Shown: positions 1 to 12,239 of the stretch, piece by piece
How positions within the stretch are numbered: position 1 is the first letter of the stretch
How the letters are laid out: each line of letters opens with the position of its first letter
Assembly: GCF_016801865.2 (NCBI RefSeq)
Contig: NC_068938.1
Coordinates: 194,639,788 to 194,703,787, forward strand
DNA: 64,000 nucleotides
Reading direction: 5' to 3'
From: Culex pipiens pallens
Lineage: Eukaryota; Arthropoda; Insecta; Diptera; Culicidae
The notes under the pieces: generated by a model
The model's input: the letters and a program-made list of their open reading frames with translations, nothing else
The model's database searches: none
Told to the model about the DNA's origin: nothing
Position numbers and translations under genes: made by a program

Positions 1-640
1 GCACTATTGAATTGTTTGAAGATCCGATAAGTAGTTCAAAAGTTACGTATAAAGAAGTGTCAGAGTTGCGAATCAGGTGCTGGAATTTTGATGCCGGATC
101 TCACTTATCTATATGAAAACAATGTCCGGATCTATCATCCGACCCATCGTTGGTTAGGTAATCGAAAGACCTTTCCAACGAATCTAAAACATTGAAGATC
201 TGGCAACCCTGTCTCGAGTTGTGACCACTTAAGTGATATTTATGTACTTTTTTGAAGCCGGATCTCACTTAAATGTATGTAAACTATGTCCGGATCCATC
301 ATCCGACCCATCGTTAGTTAGATAATCAAAAGACCTTTCCAATGAGTCCAAAACATTGAAGATCTGGCAACCCTGTCTCGAGATATGACCACTTAAGTGA
401 TATTTATGTACTTTTTCGAAGCCGGATCTTACCTAAATGTATGTAAACTATGTCCGGATCCATCATCCGACCCAGCGTTTGTTAAGTTTGAAGATCCGGC
501 AACGCTCACTCTCAAGTTATGACCGTTTAAGCGACATTTGTGTTTTTTTTTTATTGAGAAATAGATGGAATTTGTGTGCAATCATATCACCAAATGTTGG
601 TAAAAGTGAGGAAGGCGCCAACCACGTAGGTGGATTAAGT
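1..640 (+). repeat. Tandem ~164 bp units with a terminal motif
   Basis: Three successive units start with GCCGGATCT at 93, 257 and 421, a period of 164 bp, the last one diverged and shortened. Each carries CCGGATC-ATCATCCGACCC, then AAGACCTTTCCAA and AACATTGAAGATCTGGCAAC. The block closes at about 605-640 with GTGAGGAAGGCGCCAACCAC and GTGGATTAAG. A diverged single copy in reverse orientation with the same closing motif lies at 38045-38360, so this is a dispersed mosquito repeat and not a local satellite only. No coding potential is seen; the short open frame at 437-643 is chance. Confidence 0.8.
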
Positions 641-875
641 TAGTTTTTTTACATATTTTTTGTAGGAGGTCTCAATTTTTTAATGAGTGCATTTTTCCTT
701 ACCACGTAGGCTCAGAATGTGATGTGTTAGGCTGAACACCCTAATTTCTTAAAGTATTTCTTCCAAAGGCAGAAAATAAACCAACAACAACCCGAGTCTT
801 TCTTTCAACAATTTATATTGTATCAAACCACTAACAACAAGATTTCCCAAAATTCAACAATCTTTCAATACTCAC
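641..875. other. Probable intron 3' of the Asx exon
   Basis: AT-rich sequence without a gene. On the minus strand a GTGAGT donor at 875-870 begins here, so the stretch is read as the start of an Asx intron running out of the window to the left. The following Asx exon with the PHD finger is not recognisable in bases 1-870. Confidence 0.4.
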
Positions 876-3861
876 TTTCCGTACTGATCTCCCCGCTCTC
901 CAGCACGTAATTCTCCGCGTCGATAAACTTCTCGTCCATCTGATCATCGTCCCCATCATCATCTTCGTCCCCTTCCTCCTCCTCCTCCTCCTCACCAGAT
1001 TCCGGCTCTTCCATGGCCACAACCGAATGCTGCTGGTGCTGCTGCATCCCCACCGGATGATGTTGCCCGTGGTTGTGATTCTGGTGCTGCTGCGCCATCA
1101 ACTGCAACCCGTGCAGATCGTCATCAACGTGCAACCCATCGCCTTCCTCGTCCTCCTCCCCTTCCAGTATCAGTCTCGGTCTCGACTCCGTCCCACCCTC
1201 CTCCCCAACGTCGCCATCGCCTTCCTCGTTGGTGGAATCATTATGGTTGTTGTTATCACAGTTCAACTCGTCGTCCTCGTCGTCGTCTTCCTCCTCCCCA
1301 CCGCCGGCACCCCCACCACTTCCTCCCCCACTCACACTCTGGTGCAGCAGCTCGTGGTCGTGGTGGTACGCCGTCAGGTTCATGTTCACCTCCGCGCTGA
1401 CCGTCCGCTGGCTGCTGCTCGCCTCGGAACTCCGGCTGCTTCCGTCGTTGCTGATGTCCCGCTGCCGGATGACCAGCTCTTCGTTGTTCTGCAGCACGTT
1501 CTCGAAGCTGCTGAGCGCGTTCGGCGGCACCTGGTCGCTGTAGGACATGAGGGCGGTCGTCGAGGTGCTGCTGCTGTTGCTGTCCTGGGCGTAGATTTGG
1601 TGGTGTTCTGGGTGTGGGTGTTGCGGTTGGAGCGGGACTTCGCTGCTGCTGGTGGCGGGTGTTAGGGCTGAGGGCGCCGGCGACGGGACGCACACAATGT
1701 TGTAAAGTTGGCCGGATTGTTGGTCGTACACGGAGGTGGGCGGGGGCGGTTGAGGTTTGAGATTCGGCGCCGAGCTGGAGCTGGAGCTCGTCGAGTACTC
1801 GTCGTACTTGAGCAGGACGTCTTCGCTGGGTTCGGGCGTGCCCGGGTTCTCCATGATGACCTCCGTCACGTCTGGATCGTCGTCGGGGATCTCCTCGATG
1901 GCGGGTTCGGTTGGGAGGTCTGCGTCGTCCAGCAGGTCGGACGACGCGGGTTCTTCGACCTTCGACTCGGGCTCGGGATCGGGAGCGGGAATATCACATG
2001 CTGGCGTTGGTGGGGTGGCGGGTGCAGGTTTGGATTCTTCCGAAGTGGGTACGCTTGCGACGGTGACCGGTGGCGCCGTCCAACTGCTATCGCTCGCGTC
2101 CGACGATTTGGATATCTTACTATTGCTTAGTTCTGGCGTCAGGGAACGGTTGTGAACGCGCTTCAACGCCCCACTCACGATCAGAGGGTTGCTGTTGCTG
2201 GAACTGCTGCTGCTGCTGGAATCGACCGTGTCCGCTGCGGCCAGCGCGGGTCCCAGATCTACGCCGGACACCGTAACCGAAGGTACTGCACTGGACGTGG
2301 AAGGCTTTGGCGATTCTACCCGCGTTACCGGAGATTTGGCCGCCTGGGATGATGCCCGGGTCACCGCTCCGACGGTGCGAACCCGCTTCGGTGAAGAAGT
2401 GGCCGTGGGCGAAAGGGCAGCGGTGGCACGGGACGAGGTCGGCGTCGTCGGAGCAGTACTGCTGCTATTGCTACTACTGCTGCTGATGTTGATGGTCGTC
2501 GTCGTGCTGGCGTTCACGAAGCTTATATTGCTGCTACCGCTGGTGCTGGCGGTAGCTTCCGGCGGGCTGACCACCGTGGCCGTCGTACTCGTCGATATCG
2601 CCGCCGTTGGCCGCAGCTTGATGGTCGTCTTGAGGGCAGGTCTTGGAGTGCTTGTTTTCGTGGGCGCTGGCTCAACCACCGTCGCGGCATCTTTGGTCGG
2701 CGTTCCCGGCGGAGACGGATTGGGTCCGGTTCCGGCCGCACCCACGTTCGCCGCCGACGACGAGCCCCGGTCACCCCACATCGGCTCAAAGTGCTTCAAC
2801 TTCCACGGGTCCAGCTTGCTCTTCTCCTTCTCCGCTTCCGTGCGCAGCTTCATCTGGTTCTCCGGCGTAAACTCCCCCTCCGATAACCGGTCGCGCCACT
2901 CGAGACACGCCCGCGCAAAGAACTCGTTGTTCAAACTGGACGGATTCAACCGGCACCCGTTCCGCTCGCAATCGCCCGCGTCCAGCACCGAAGGCCGATC
3001 CACCGACGGCAGCAGCTGCACCAGCTTGTACTGGAACAACGGTGGCAACATCTGGAACGTTTGCTTGTTCAGCAGCGAACGCAGATTCGTATTGACCAGG
3101 ATCGAGTCCGGCGTCTCCAAATCTATACAGCCCTCCTTGGTCTGCTCGATCTGCGCCGCCGTCGACATCTTCTTGTTCGACCTCCGCCGCGGCTTCACAC
3201 TAAACCCCGGAATCGACGCCAAAACCTCCCGCATCGTCGACGCCGGCCCAATCGGCCGCTTCTCCGACTCGACAGCCGTCGTCGCCACCATCTGCTGCTT
3301 CGGAACCTGCTTCACCACTATCCTAGGAACGTTCCGCCGCAAATGATGGCCGTGCTTCACCGACGCCTTCTCCTGACCCTTCCCCGGCGACGCAGTCGCC
3401 GCCAACAAATCCATCGAACTCCCCGACACGTTCAACGGGTCCACCTCCTTCAGCGGGTTGCACTCGTACTCATCGGAAAAGTTGAAGCTCGACTCGGGCG
3501 TACACGACACCACCTCCGGGAACGCAATCTCCTCGTGCATGATCATTTGCGGCTGCGGCCTCGCCGGCTGATGAAGATGATTACTATGAACCGTCGTCGA
3601 GTAGGACGACGACGACGAGGACGACGAAGTGCTGGTGCTCACGTTCAGGAGATTCCGCTGGCCGCTGCTGGTTCCGCTAATGTTGAGATTACTGCTGCTG
3701 ATGCTGCTGCCACTGCTCAAGTTCAGGTGCTGCTGCTGCTTCGGTTGAGGGGGGCGGGATCGGCCAAGCGGGCTGCGGGTTCCGGGTTGGGTTGATCCGG
3801 CGGCGGCGGCGGCACCACCGCATCCGCTACTGCTGTCCGGTGGGGACACGTCGCACTCCAT
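876..3861 (-). CDS. Additional sex combs (Asx), large 5' coding exon, 3' end continues outside
   Basis: Polycomb-group chromatin protein. In the known family Asx/ASXL binds and activates the ubiquitin hydrolase Calypso/BAP1 in PR-DUB, which removes ubiquitin from histone H2A in the nucleus. Seen here: the start ATG at 3861 gives about 995 codons; residues ~210-366 match the DEUBAD (ASXH) domain, with MREVLASIPGF, the NEF motif near 312-314, and a C-terminal PWKLKHFEPMWGD. The rest is low complexity: Ser, Thr and Ala runs, a Pro-rich middle, and an acidic Asp/Glu tail. The open frame ends at a TGA at 865-867, but GTGAGT lies at 875-870 directly before it, so the stop is probably intronic. Fly Asx is much longer (about 1,670 residues) and ends in a PHD finger, absent here. 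The ATG follows a splice acceptor by 16 bases. Family identity is firm; the 3' splice is inferred. Confidence 0.92.
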
Positions 3862-3900
3862 CGTGAGGCGGGAATTTCTGGAAAAGTGAGAGAAGGAGAT
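3862..3900 (-). promoter_or_regulatory. Asx 5' UTR splice acceptor
   Basis: On the minus strand a pyrimidine-rich tract ends in CACTTTTCCAG (AG at 3879-3878), followed by 16 untranslated bases and the Asx ATG. This places the first coding exon behind at least one upstream noncoding exon to the right. Confidence 0.7.
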
Positions 3901-4689
3901 GAGGTTAGTTAGATTGTTTGATTGAACTTTGGTTTGTCTGAATATATAAGCTAGGGATTTTCCAATAATTAAATCTGTCTGTTAAACTCTGTAAAGAACC
4001 GTGATTTCATAAGTCTCCGATTAACGCTTAACAAATGTGTTGATGACAATACTAAATGAAAACCAATTCAATATTTTTAGACAAATTGATATAGTTGCTC
4101 GCTAAAATAAAAAATATATATATATATATATATATATAAACGTAAATTTCCACACTGTGCTCCAAGGCTACGCCCCTATATAGGGGAAATATGCCCATTT
4201 TAAGCCTAATAAGCGGTCGTGTTTGAATGATGCTGGATAATCTAGATTGTTCTTTGAAAATCACTAAAACCAAGTACACCAACGAGTAGAGCAACTTTTT
4301 GTGAACATTTCTGTTTATTTGCACTTTTATTTAAAGTTATGCTATTCCTTTTACAAGCATTTAAAAAAAATATTTCAAAAATGCATTCTAATCAGTCGAG
4401 TGCATTGGGCCACGCTCATTTTTCTATTTTCAGCTTAGTTCTTTTTTAAATTCTAAAATTAAAACAACAACAAAATTTATAAGTTTGAAAATCCTGAAAA
4501 ATTCATAAATCTAGGGATCTGAAATTTTAAATGCAGTTCGTACTTAATGATTTTCGCCACTCAAAAAATCGAAACACGAAATTTGTATTATTTTCTTCTT
4601 AAAATTTCTCGAACCTAAAATATGTCCCCGAAAATACTCCAATATTATCAGTTTTTCTGTAATCTATGATGGTGACAAAAATAATATCA
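3901..4689. other. Asx 5' intron, no gene
   Basis: AT-rich intronic sequence. It holds a short (TA)n microsatellite at about 4114-4138. No element boundary or coding sequence is seen. Confidence 0.5.
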
Positions 4690-5525
4690 TTTAAGAATTT
4701 AAGAATTTTGCAGTTCTTATTTCAAAAGGTTCTGAATTTAAGAATTCAAGAATTTTGAAATTAAGGGATCTTCTAATTTCAAAATTTAAGAATTTAAGAA
4801 TTTAAGAACTTAAGAATTTGAGAATTTAAGAATTTAAGAATTTAAGAATTTAAGAATTTAAGAATTCAAGAATTCAAGAATTTAAGAATTTAAGAATTTA
4901 AGAATTTAAGAATTTAAGAATTTAAGAATTTAAGAATTTAAGAATTTAAGAATTTAAGAATTTAAGAATTTAAGAATTTAAGAATTTAAGAATTTAAGAA
5001 TTTAAGAATTTAAGAATTTAAGAATTTAAGAATTTAAGAATTTAAGAATTTAAGAATTTAAGAATTTAGGAATTTAAGAATTTATGAATTTAAGAATTTA
5101 AGAATTCAAGAATTTAAGAATTTAAGAATTTAAGAATTTAAGAATTTAAGAATTTAAGAATTTAAGAATTTAAGAATTTAAGAATTTAAGAATTTAAGAA
5201 TTTAAGAATTTAAGAATTTAAGAATTTAAGAATTTAAGAATTTAAGAATTTAAGAATTTAAGAATTTAAGAATTTAAGAATTTAAGAATTTAGAATTTAA
5301 GAATTTAAGAATTTAAGAATTTAAGAATTTAAGAATTTAAGAATTTAAGAATTTAAGAATTTAAGAATTTAAGAATTTAAGAATTTAAGAATTTAAGAAT
5401 TTAAGAATTTAAGAATTTAAGAATTTAAGAATTTAAGAATTTAAGAATTTAAGAATTTAAGAATTTAAGAATTTAAGAATTTAAGAATGTATGAATTTAA
5501 GAATTTAAGAATTTAAGCATTTGAG
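4690..5525 (+). repeat. (AGAATTTA)n 8-bp tandem array
   Basis: About 100 copies of an octamer, AGAATTTA in one register, with scattered substitutions and one-base deletions (for example near 5291), degrading at both edges. It lies in the inferred Asx 5' intron. The same kind of octamer expansion recurs at 39640-40490 and 57752-62215. Confidence 0.95.
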
Positions 5526-6800
5526 AATGTAGGTATATTTTTATGCTCTTGATTGTTTTTAATTTTCAATTTTTAGAATTTTAAAATTTTGACTCTTTAA
5601 ATTTTGAAAATCTTAAAAATGTTTTTAATTTCTGAAACTTCGAGTTTTGAATATTGTTGCTTGTTGTTTTGAAATTTTATTTTTCCTAAAGAATGCTGAA
5701 ATTTAGAAAAAAAAAAATTCTTTCTACGGGGTAGATTTTGATAAAATTCAAAGGCAAAGAGCCAGCATCAGTTACGTCCAATTAAGCTCATAATTGTGAT
5801 TTGAGCACAGTACGGCCACCGAAACAAGCCCCAATAATCATTTTCGAGAAAAGTTTGAAATATGATTCAAAAAATTAAAATTTTAATGGATCCTTTTTAA
5901 AATACACAATAAATAAGGGTCAAAAGAACATTACTAAAAACACAAAAGATATTAAATAAATATTTAAAGCCAGTAAGCAGATGTTCAAAAATTATTTGAG
6001 TGTAGCAATAAATTTCTTTAAGAAATCCTCAACAATACATTAAAAAAATATCTTTATGAAGATTATTTCGACGTATTCTCTTGATAAGAATACAAACAAA
6101 CATTTTCGGAAGAAAATTCAATTTTGTTTTAGTAACATTTTCTAAGAAATCAAAGCGCAAATTCAAAAACAATTACCCTGATTCCTGATAATACTTTTCT
6201 TTTTAACTTGAAATTAATTCTATCTCTCTCAATTATTTTACTAACCAAATTTCACATCCGCGCGAAATCCGCGCCAAATCTGCGCTATCCGCGCGATCCA
6301 CGCCGTCCGTAACAACCCTGTAGATATAAAAATATGAACACTACAAACAGCCTACAAAAAGGTCTGTTTCATTTAAAAAAAAAACACTGGACATTGTAAA
6401 TGCAATTGAAGTGAATAAAGTATCTAATACTAAAGAATTTTATCTGGAGCGTTTGTGGTACGGCATGTCCATGCATCCTTCCTCCCCTGTAGATTCTGTG
6501 GAATCCTCTCTGCGGTAAACACAACGTAGTGGGGCTGGTCACATTAATTTTTGTATTACATTTTCGGGTGTTCTCGCATGTTCTTCCAGGATGCTTCCTT
6601 CTTCGAACATGACGGCGTAAAATCATCTTTTAACTTAAATATCTACAAAACAAAATGATTCTCAGCCAAAAAAAGCAAAATAATTTTTGCTCATTTTGCT
6701 TTTTTTATTTTGGTTATATTACACCCAGAAATATGTAGCCGATTCATGTAGGAAACCTATTTGATCGAAAAGTCAAGCGGCGTTTATTCTTTCCGCTTTT
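5526..6800. other. AT-rich intron, MITE fragment near 6240-6321
   Basis: No gene. At 6250-6321 there is a stretch of CCGCGC-rich motifs closing with GTAACAACCCTG, which resembles one end of the small foldback element at 43728-43828. The rest is featureless AT-rich DNA. Confidence 0.4.
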
Positions 6801-6885
6801 CTTCGGTCTGATAGCCGAGCGGGCTAAGGCGCTGGTCCTGTCTGTGAGGGCTGGGTTTAAATCCCCTCACACAGATGATGTACAT
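6800..6885 (+). mobile_element. tRNA-like SINE head
   Basis: A tRNA-like pair of internal Pol III promoter boxes is visible: A box TAGCCGAGCGGGCTAAGGCG and B box GGGTTTAAATCCCC about 30 bases later. Acceptor-stem pairing is poor, so this is read as a SINE head and not a working tRNA gene. The 3' end was not found. Confidence 0.5.
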
Positions 6886-7104
6886 ACTTTTGCATGTGAT
6901 TTTACCATCGTTTTTTTTTTGCTGTGTAAGGAGAAGCAAAACAAACTGTGAAGGTTTGTATGGGATTTCAGATAATCAAATCATGAGCAACAATAAAAAA
7001 AGTGTGATTTTTATTTTCTTACTTTTAACATCAAATTCGAGTTCTGCGACCCCAATTTGGTCAAACTTAAATGGTTGACTTAAGATAAAAAAAATTGCAA
7101 TTTG

Positions 7105-7145
7105 AGACCATCCATAAACCACGTGTACACTTTTTTGAAATCTCA
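7105..7145 (+). mobile_element. Half copy of the GGGACCATCC MITE
   Basis: GACCATCCATAAACCACGTG followed by an ACACTTTTTT run matches one terminal arm of the element at 39378-39541. The partner arm is missing, so it is a truncated copy. Confidence 0.55.
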
Positions 7146-8246
7146 GACCCTTGAATTATTTTTTTCGAAATTTCTTATTTTTCCCTGCTCTGGCAAGCCA
7201 CTTAACATTGGCAAAATCACAAAAACAAGTCAAACTTCTAACCTTAAAATTGATTTCCGGCGATTTTTTAGGTCGAATCCCGCCTTGATGTGTTGTTGGG
7301 TTTTAGAGGATTAAGGTTTGTGGTCTCGAGAGCGAGTTGAAGTTTGTATGGTTTTTTTTTTTAAATGGAGAAAGGTTAAATTTAGATCTTTACCCGGAAG
7401 GTGGCGTTAACTTTGTAGAAATTTGGCAACAGCGAGATTTTAATACGAAATTTAACGCTCTACATTTTTTGTCGAAGAGTGCAAAGCGATTCGATTTCCT
7501 AGAAAAGTTTTAGGCGACTAAAAAATACGTTTATTTATGAAAAGATATTTTCTCCAACTTAAACAATTTATAGCGACTCCTAATTTTAACTAATTTGGCT
7601 CCAAATTTGGCATAGATGATTAATTCAAATGTCGTAATGTTGACAAAGAGCCTATCCTGCTCGCTAAATTTGTTTTACACACAGGCTTTTTGAACGCAGT
7701 TAAATGTGAGTTCTACGCAATTTTTTGACAGTGAGTCAAAAGAAAAGATATTCTTATCAATGTATTGTCTTCGGCAAAATTGTTCAAATCGTTTTATAAA
7801 GCCTTTTTGGAATGTAAGTCTCGAGTTTGAAATAAAAAAAAGGTATTCAAAAGATGAGGAAATTTTAATTTTCGTTTTTCAACCAAGAGAATCAAATCAA
7901 AAGATTCCGAAATAAACATACTTGGGCTGAATGAATAGCACTTAAAAAAAACTTATGTTTGGTAATTTTTATTCCAAGTAAAGCAAAGGTTTCATCAAAA
8001 ATTCAAAAAAAAAAAATTCGAAAATAGTGAAGCTTCACACAAATAATCTTGAAAACGGTGCACGATATTGAAATTTCTGTAAAGTATTTTTCGATTGCAA
8101 ATTTACATTTAAAAATAAAGCCAAGAAAAAATGTCACAGTTTTCAAAAATAATGGTATTTTTGGGAAAAAATGCCAACACTGCCAAATGATTTTTAAACT
8201 ATAGTTATAACTTGTACCATAGCCAGAGTTGCCAAGTCTAGATTGA
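7146..8246. other. Repeat-derived AT-rich DNA, no gene
   Basis: No gene is seen. The stretch at 7430-7510 resembles the palindromic repeat around 12480-12540 (GTCGAAGAGTGCAAAGCGATT motif family), and 8040-8150 resembles the outer arm of the large palindrome near 24330-24420 (CTTGAAAACGGTGCAC). Confidence 0.4.
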
Positions 8247-8254
8247 AACAAATC

Positions 8255-8441
8255 CAGTGTTGGTATTCTCGCGCTCCCGCGAGAAAACATTCCTTTCTCT
8301 CTCGAGTTCTAACCGCGAGTCAAGAGCTGCCGAAAGCAATTCGCCAATTTCCCGTGCTATCCTTTGCTCGCGAGCCAGAATTGCCGCAAAGTAGCTCGAG
8401 CGAGCGAAATTTTCCTCCGTCTCGCTGGAATTCCAACACTG
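8255..8441. mobile_element. 187 bp hAT-type MITE with 8 bp target duplication
   Basis: Terminal inverted repeats CAGTGTTGG(T/A)ATTC bound a GC-richer core containing CTCGCG and GAGCGAG motifs. The flanks are an exact direct repeat AACAAATC at 8247-8254 and 8442-8449. An 8 bp duplication and CA...TG ends are typical of the hAT superfamily. No transposase is encoded. The intact duplication suggests a fairly recent insertion. Confidence 0.8.
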
Positions 8442-8449
8442 AACAAATC

Positions 8450-8876
8450 TGACCGAGTACCTATATAAATTTGTGAAAATCTGACAGTCGAAAATCTTAA
8501 AATTATGAATGGACGAGGGGAGGGAGGACATGAGTTAATTCCAAAGTTAGTAGAATTTAGATGGTTTCAGCTTCAAATTGGCAGAATTTTTATGTTCATC
8601 AGAACAAATATTAACTTAATTTTTGAATATTAATTAAACTGGTTCAGAACAGTAAATCTGTCATAATTTGTCAAATCTGGTCACATCTGGTATTCGCATA
8701 TTTATCTGGCAACCTGGCAACTCCTAATATAACTCAGAAGATGACATTTTTGTCCTCTTAAACTTATCCTATCCACCGAGAATTCTTAGTGTTACAACTT
8801 TGCCAAAGACACCAAATCGATCAGAAAAGCTGGTCTCAAGATATAGATTTTTGAAGATTTTAACAGCCTTTATATC
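8450..8876. other. No gene seen
   Basis: AT-rich intronic DNA. Several CTGGCAACCTGGCAACTC-like motifs near 8700-8720 are diverged repeat fragments. Nothing else is supported. Confidence 0.35.
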
Positions 8877-9000
8877 AGGGGTGCTCAAAGTTTTTGGAGG
8901 CCGGGCCAAATTTAAAGCTTAATTGAGCTTGCCCAGATTTACTTAATAATTTTAATTTAAAAAACTGGAAAATACATTTATAAGTTGATTTTTTTATTTG
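8877..9000 (+). mobile_element. hAT transposon terminal remnant
   Basis: CAGGGGTGCTCAAAGTTTTT followed by GGAGGCCGGGCCAAAT looks like the terminal inverted repeat and subterminal part of a Buster/hAT-like element. No matching opposite terminus was found downstream, so it is a remnant with an open right boundary. Confidence 0.4.
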
Positions 9001-9470
9001 TTTTTTTTTTTTAATTTTCGGTAATTACAAATATTAGTTTTGTATTTATATTTCAAAGTGGTGACATGTAAACTGATCAATTTATGTAACGGGGTAATTT
9101 TATCTTTAAATCAAGTGTGACTAATGAAAAATCTTTTAAAGCTAGAATTTCAATGATAGAAAATGTTTTAAGCAAGCGTGAAGTTACACTGCAATCATTA
9201 TTTAAAAAAAAAGATTCAACGAATTTTTTTTTTGCGACACTGATTTAACGAAAATTTGCAAAAATAAAAATTTATTTTTAATAAACTCGAACATGCTCAA
9301 ATGATTCTGAACGAAGCAATTCATTTTTAATTGATTTCAGCTGATCGTACCTAAGTTTGTTTATAAATATTGTTGCTCCTTGTTTTTTGAGCCAATTTTA
9401 AATAATTGGGGAGGGGAGGGTCGGTCGACAAAAGCTTTGTAAAATATTTGCAATAGCCTCGATCCTCCGA
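9001..9470. other. No gene seen
   Basis: AT-rich sequence with homopolymer runs; nothing recognised. Confidence 0.35.
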
Positions 9471-9479
9471 TTTCAACAT

Positions 9480-9560
9480 TGTGTCTACCTGAATCAGATG
9501 GTAGTCAATCAGATTCGTTATCTAACTGTCATGAGTTCGAATCCCGGTTTCTAAGTGTAA
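9480..9560 (+). mobile_element. Degenerate tRNA-like SINE fragment
   Basis: A B-box-like GAGTTCGAATCCCGG at about 9532-9546 follows a weak A-box-like AATCAGATGGTAGTCAATCAG. The spacing fits a tRNA-derived SINE head, but the clover-leaf does not close well. Confidence 0.4.
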
Positions 9561-9894
9561 AGTTAGTTTGAGGGTCAGTTCATAAAAGGGTCATTATGAC
9601 TTTCAAATTCATCTAGAATACTTATATTTTTAGAACAATTACAGATTTCTACCTAAGTCAGATTTGAACGTTTTATAAATATTTTCAGAAATGTTTGATG
9701 AAAGTTTTCACGATATTTATTAGTTTCACTTACATTGAACCGTGTGAAATTGTTTTAATTAAAAGGGTTTTTTGACAAAATATGTCTGGAGTTTTTTTTT
9801 TTTTTTTGAAAAGGACCATATATATTTTTTTGTTAATTAAAAGCTAATGATACTGATAAGTTATCAGTATTTTGATCCCATTTTAGGACACACA

Positions 9895-10051
9895 TCTGGA
9901 GTTTTTTTTTGAAATGGTCCAATAAACCAAATTTTTAGTTTTTGCTTTTTGGGTGTTTAATTTCCCTGACTCAAGGCGGTTTCAAAAAGACCCAAAAAGC
10001 AAAAACTGAAAATTTGGTTTATTGGATCATTCAAAAAAAAAAAACTCCAGA
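9895..10051. mobile_element. Foldback MITE family A, copy 1
   Basis: Long inverted repeats: TCTGGAGTTTTTTTTTGAAA, then GGTCCAATAAACCAAA and GCTTTTTGGGTGTTT, mirrored on the right to CTCCAGA. The arms meet around CCTGACTCAAGGCGG near 9965-9980. Related copies lie at 15825-15976 and 19756-19924. A further single terminus sits just upstream at 9784-9820. There is no open reading frame. Confidence 0.8.
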
Positions 10052-12239
10052 TTTTTCTATTTTCAAAATAGTACTCCATTAGAATTTTTCGATCGTTTGC
10101 GATTCTCCAATCGATTTCGCTGCACTTTCAACCCAAACCAACCCAAAGCAAAGTAGTAATAACGAATCCAAGTTCCATCCATTTTGCAAGTAACAATCCT
10201 TTGCGAGAACCAAATGGTGAAAAAAGTCAATCCATTAGCCTGGCACCGAAGAAAGTTCCATGTCTTCCTTTTTGTTCATTCATCACTCGCGTCTTATCCC
10301 AAATTCTGGTAGTGGGTACTCGTACTATCGAGTTGGTTCAACAGAACGCATAACTTTTCTTCACCAAAAACTTTACCTTTTTCCCCCCCTTGGCGAAAAA
10401 TTCCATATCTAGGAGTGAAAAGAAAGTAAAAAAAAAATGAGAAAAGATATCTTCCAGAGCAGAGCACAGAGTACCTTTCAAAAAAGTTAGTTCAGAGTTG
10501 CCATTTAAAGCATAGTTCAAACTCAAATGCAATGCAAAAGAAAATAGAAGAAATTAAGACGGGCAGATTCGAAGCAAAAGAAGACGACGAAGCAGGGATG
10601 CTGTCTGTGTATAACGGTGGAGGCTCTATGAGAGGGAGAGAAAAAAAGGGATTGGAGTTTGACCCCAAACCAGCTGTGACTGCCCGGAGCAAGAGACCAC
10701 CCAGTTTTGGGAATTGATTTTTTTAGCAAAAAAAAAACTATAAACTTACTCGCATTTTCCCATTTCTTCGCGGAAATTTTCATCCTTTAGATCTTTTATT
10801 GAATTTTGAATCCGGACCAAACTCGTCGTCTGACTTCCATTTTGGGTCCTATTCCGGTCATATTTTTTTCCTGAATTCTCCGAACCCCAGCCGAATCTGT
10901 CCTAATTTCGGTCGTGCTGCAACTCCTTCAAGCACTTGCACACTCCCTTCCGCAATTCACATCACCACCCTTGTTCTTTAAAACACGGACTTTAAATTCT
11001 ACGAGCTCAACCCCTCAAAGTATGCAACCGCATTCAAATCTTCCAAAAACACCTCAAATTGCACGCTTTTCAATCACTCAAACCCGTCCCGGAACCAACC
11101 CGCGGAGGAACCTGCTACGGATCCGGGAGAAAGAACAAAAAAAAACGCCAGAGACACCGACGAAAAACTGGCCACATCCAGCAGCCCAGCAGCAGTGTTG
11201 AAGAATTCACCACAACACAGCGCACCAGTCACCAAGACAAGTGCGGCGAACCACCACAAGCATCCAAGCAGGCTGACAGTATTGGTGTGTTTGTGGGTGG
11301 TGGTGGTGGTGGTGAAGCAGGGGTGTATAAATTTTGCACAAACGTTGCGACCCCACCACCACAGACGTCGGAAGTTTTGTGATGGTAAAGTCCGATTTGA
11401 CAAGACTGCCGCGCGAAGGGGATTGTCGTCTTTGGGTCGAGGGGTCGTCAAGAGTCGCGGATGTGAAGGAGTTGCATTTGGATTCCTTGCTTAAAATGGT
11501 GAATCACTGCTATCAGAATATATTTTAAACCTACTAATCAAATCTCGTTTTCAAAAGCATTGCAATTATTTTTAAAAGTTATAAATTATTCTGTGATGCT
11601 TCCCGTTGTTAAGAGGATAAGGGAAATTCTCCACGGTACCCTCAAGTGAGTTCTGTTGGCGCTCTTAAAGAAGAACTGCTCAAAACTCACGTTTCTTACT
11701 TACATCTAGAATCTCTTCGTGGTAAACTTAGTGCAGTATGCATGGCCTGATGCCAGGTAATGCAAAAAGGCGTTTAGGCCCAGTAAAAAAAAAATCTAAT
11801 TTTGCTAAAAAATGACGAACTCCTCGTCCTGATGCAGACCAAGCTCGTGCTGTCACTGTCCCTGCGATATATGATAACTTTTGTTAGAAAGAGAAAGCAG
11901 ATCTGATGCAAACAAAACAACTTCTGTGGCACTCAGAGGTGTGTGTTTGTGACTAGAAAGCCTTATGGTGCACTTTAAGGCCATGGCAAATTTAATTTCA
12001 AGCTTTTGTTCCTCTCTAATTCAAATTTTCTCTGAAAGTCAGGGGGCAAAACAAATACATAAGTTTATATTTTCATTTAATGAACTTGAAAATCGATTGT
12101 ACAAACCAAAAATTAACATCAAATTTGTGAAAAAAGACACTTATATTACACACTGCATGTACTATTCTTGTAATAAACACAAATATAAAGTCGCAACCGT
12201 GGAGCACGCTCGTCTATCAGACCGGTGAAGAATGTAAAG
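10052..12239. other. Mostly single-copy-looking intronic DNA
   Basis: This is less AT-rich than its surroundings, with GC-richer tracts at 10560-10700 and 11060-11460 and a (GGT)n-like run near 11298-11318. No open frame has protein-like composition or a recognisable domain. It could hold regulatory sequence of the inferred Asx 5' intron, but nothing specific is supported. Confidence 0.3.
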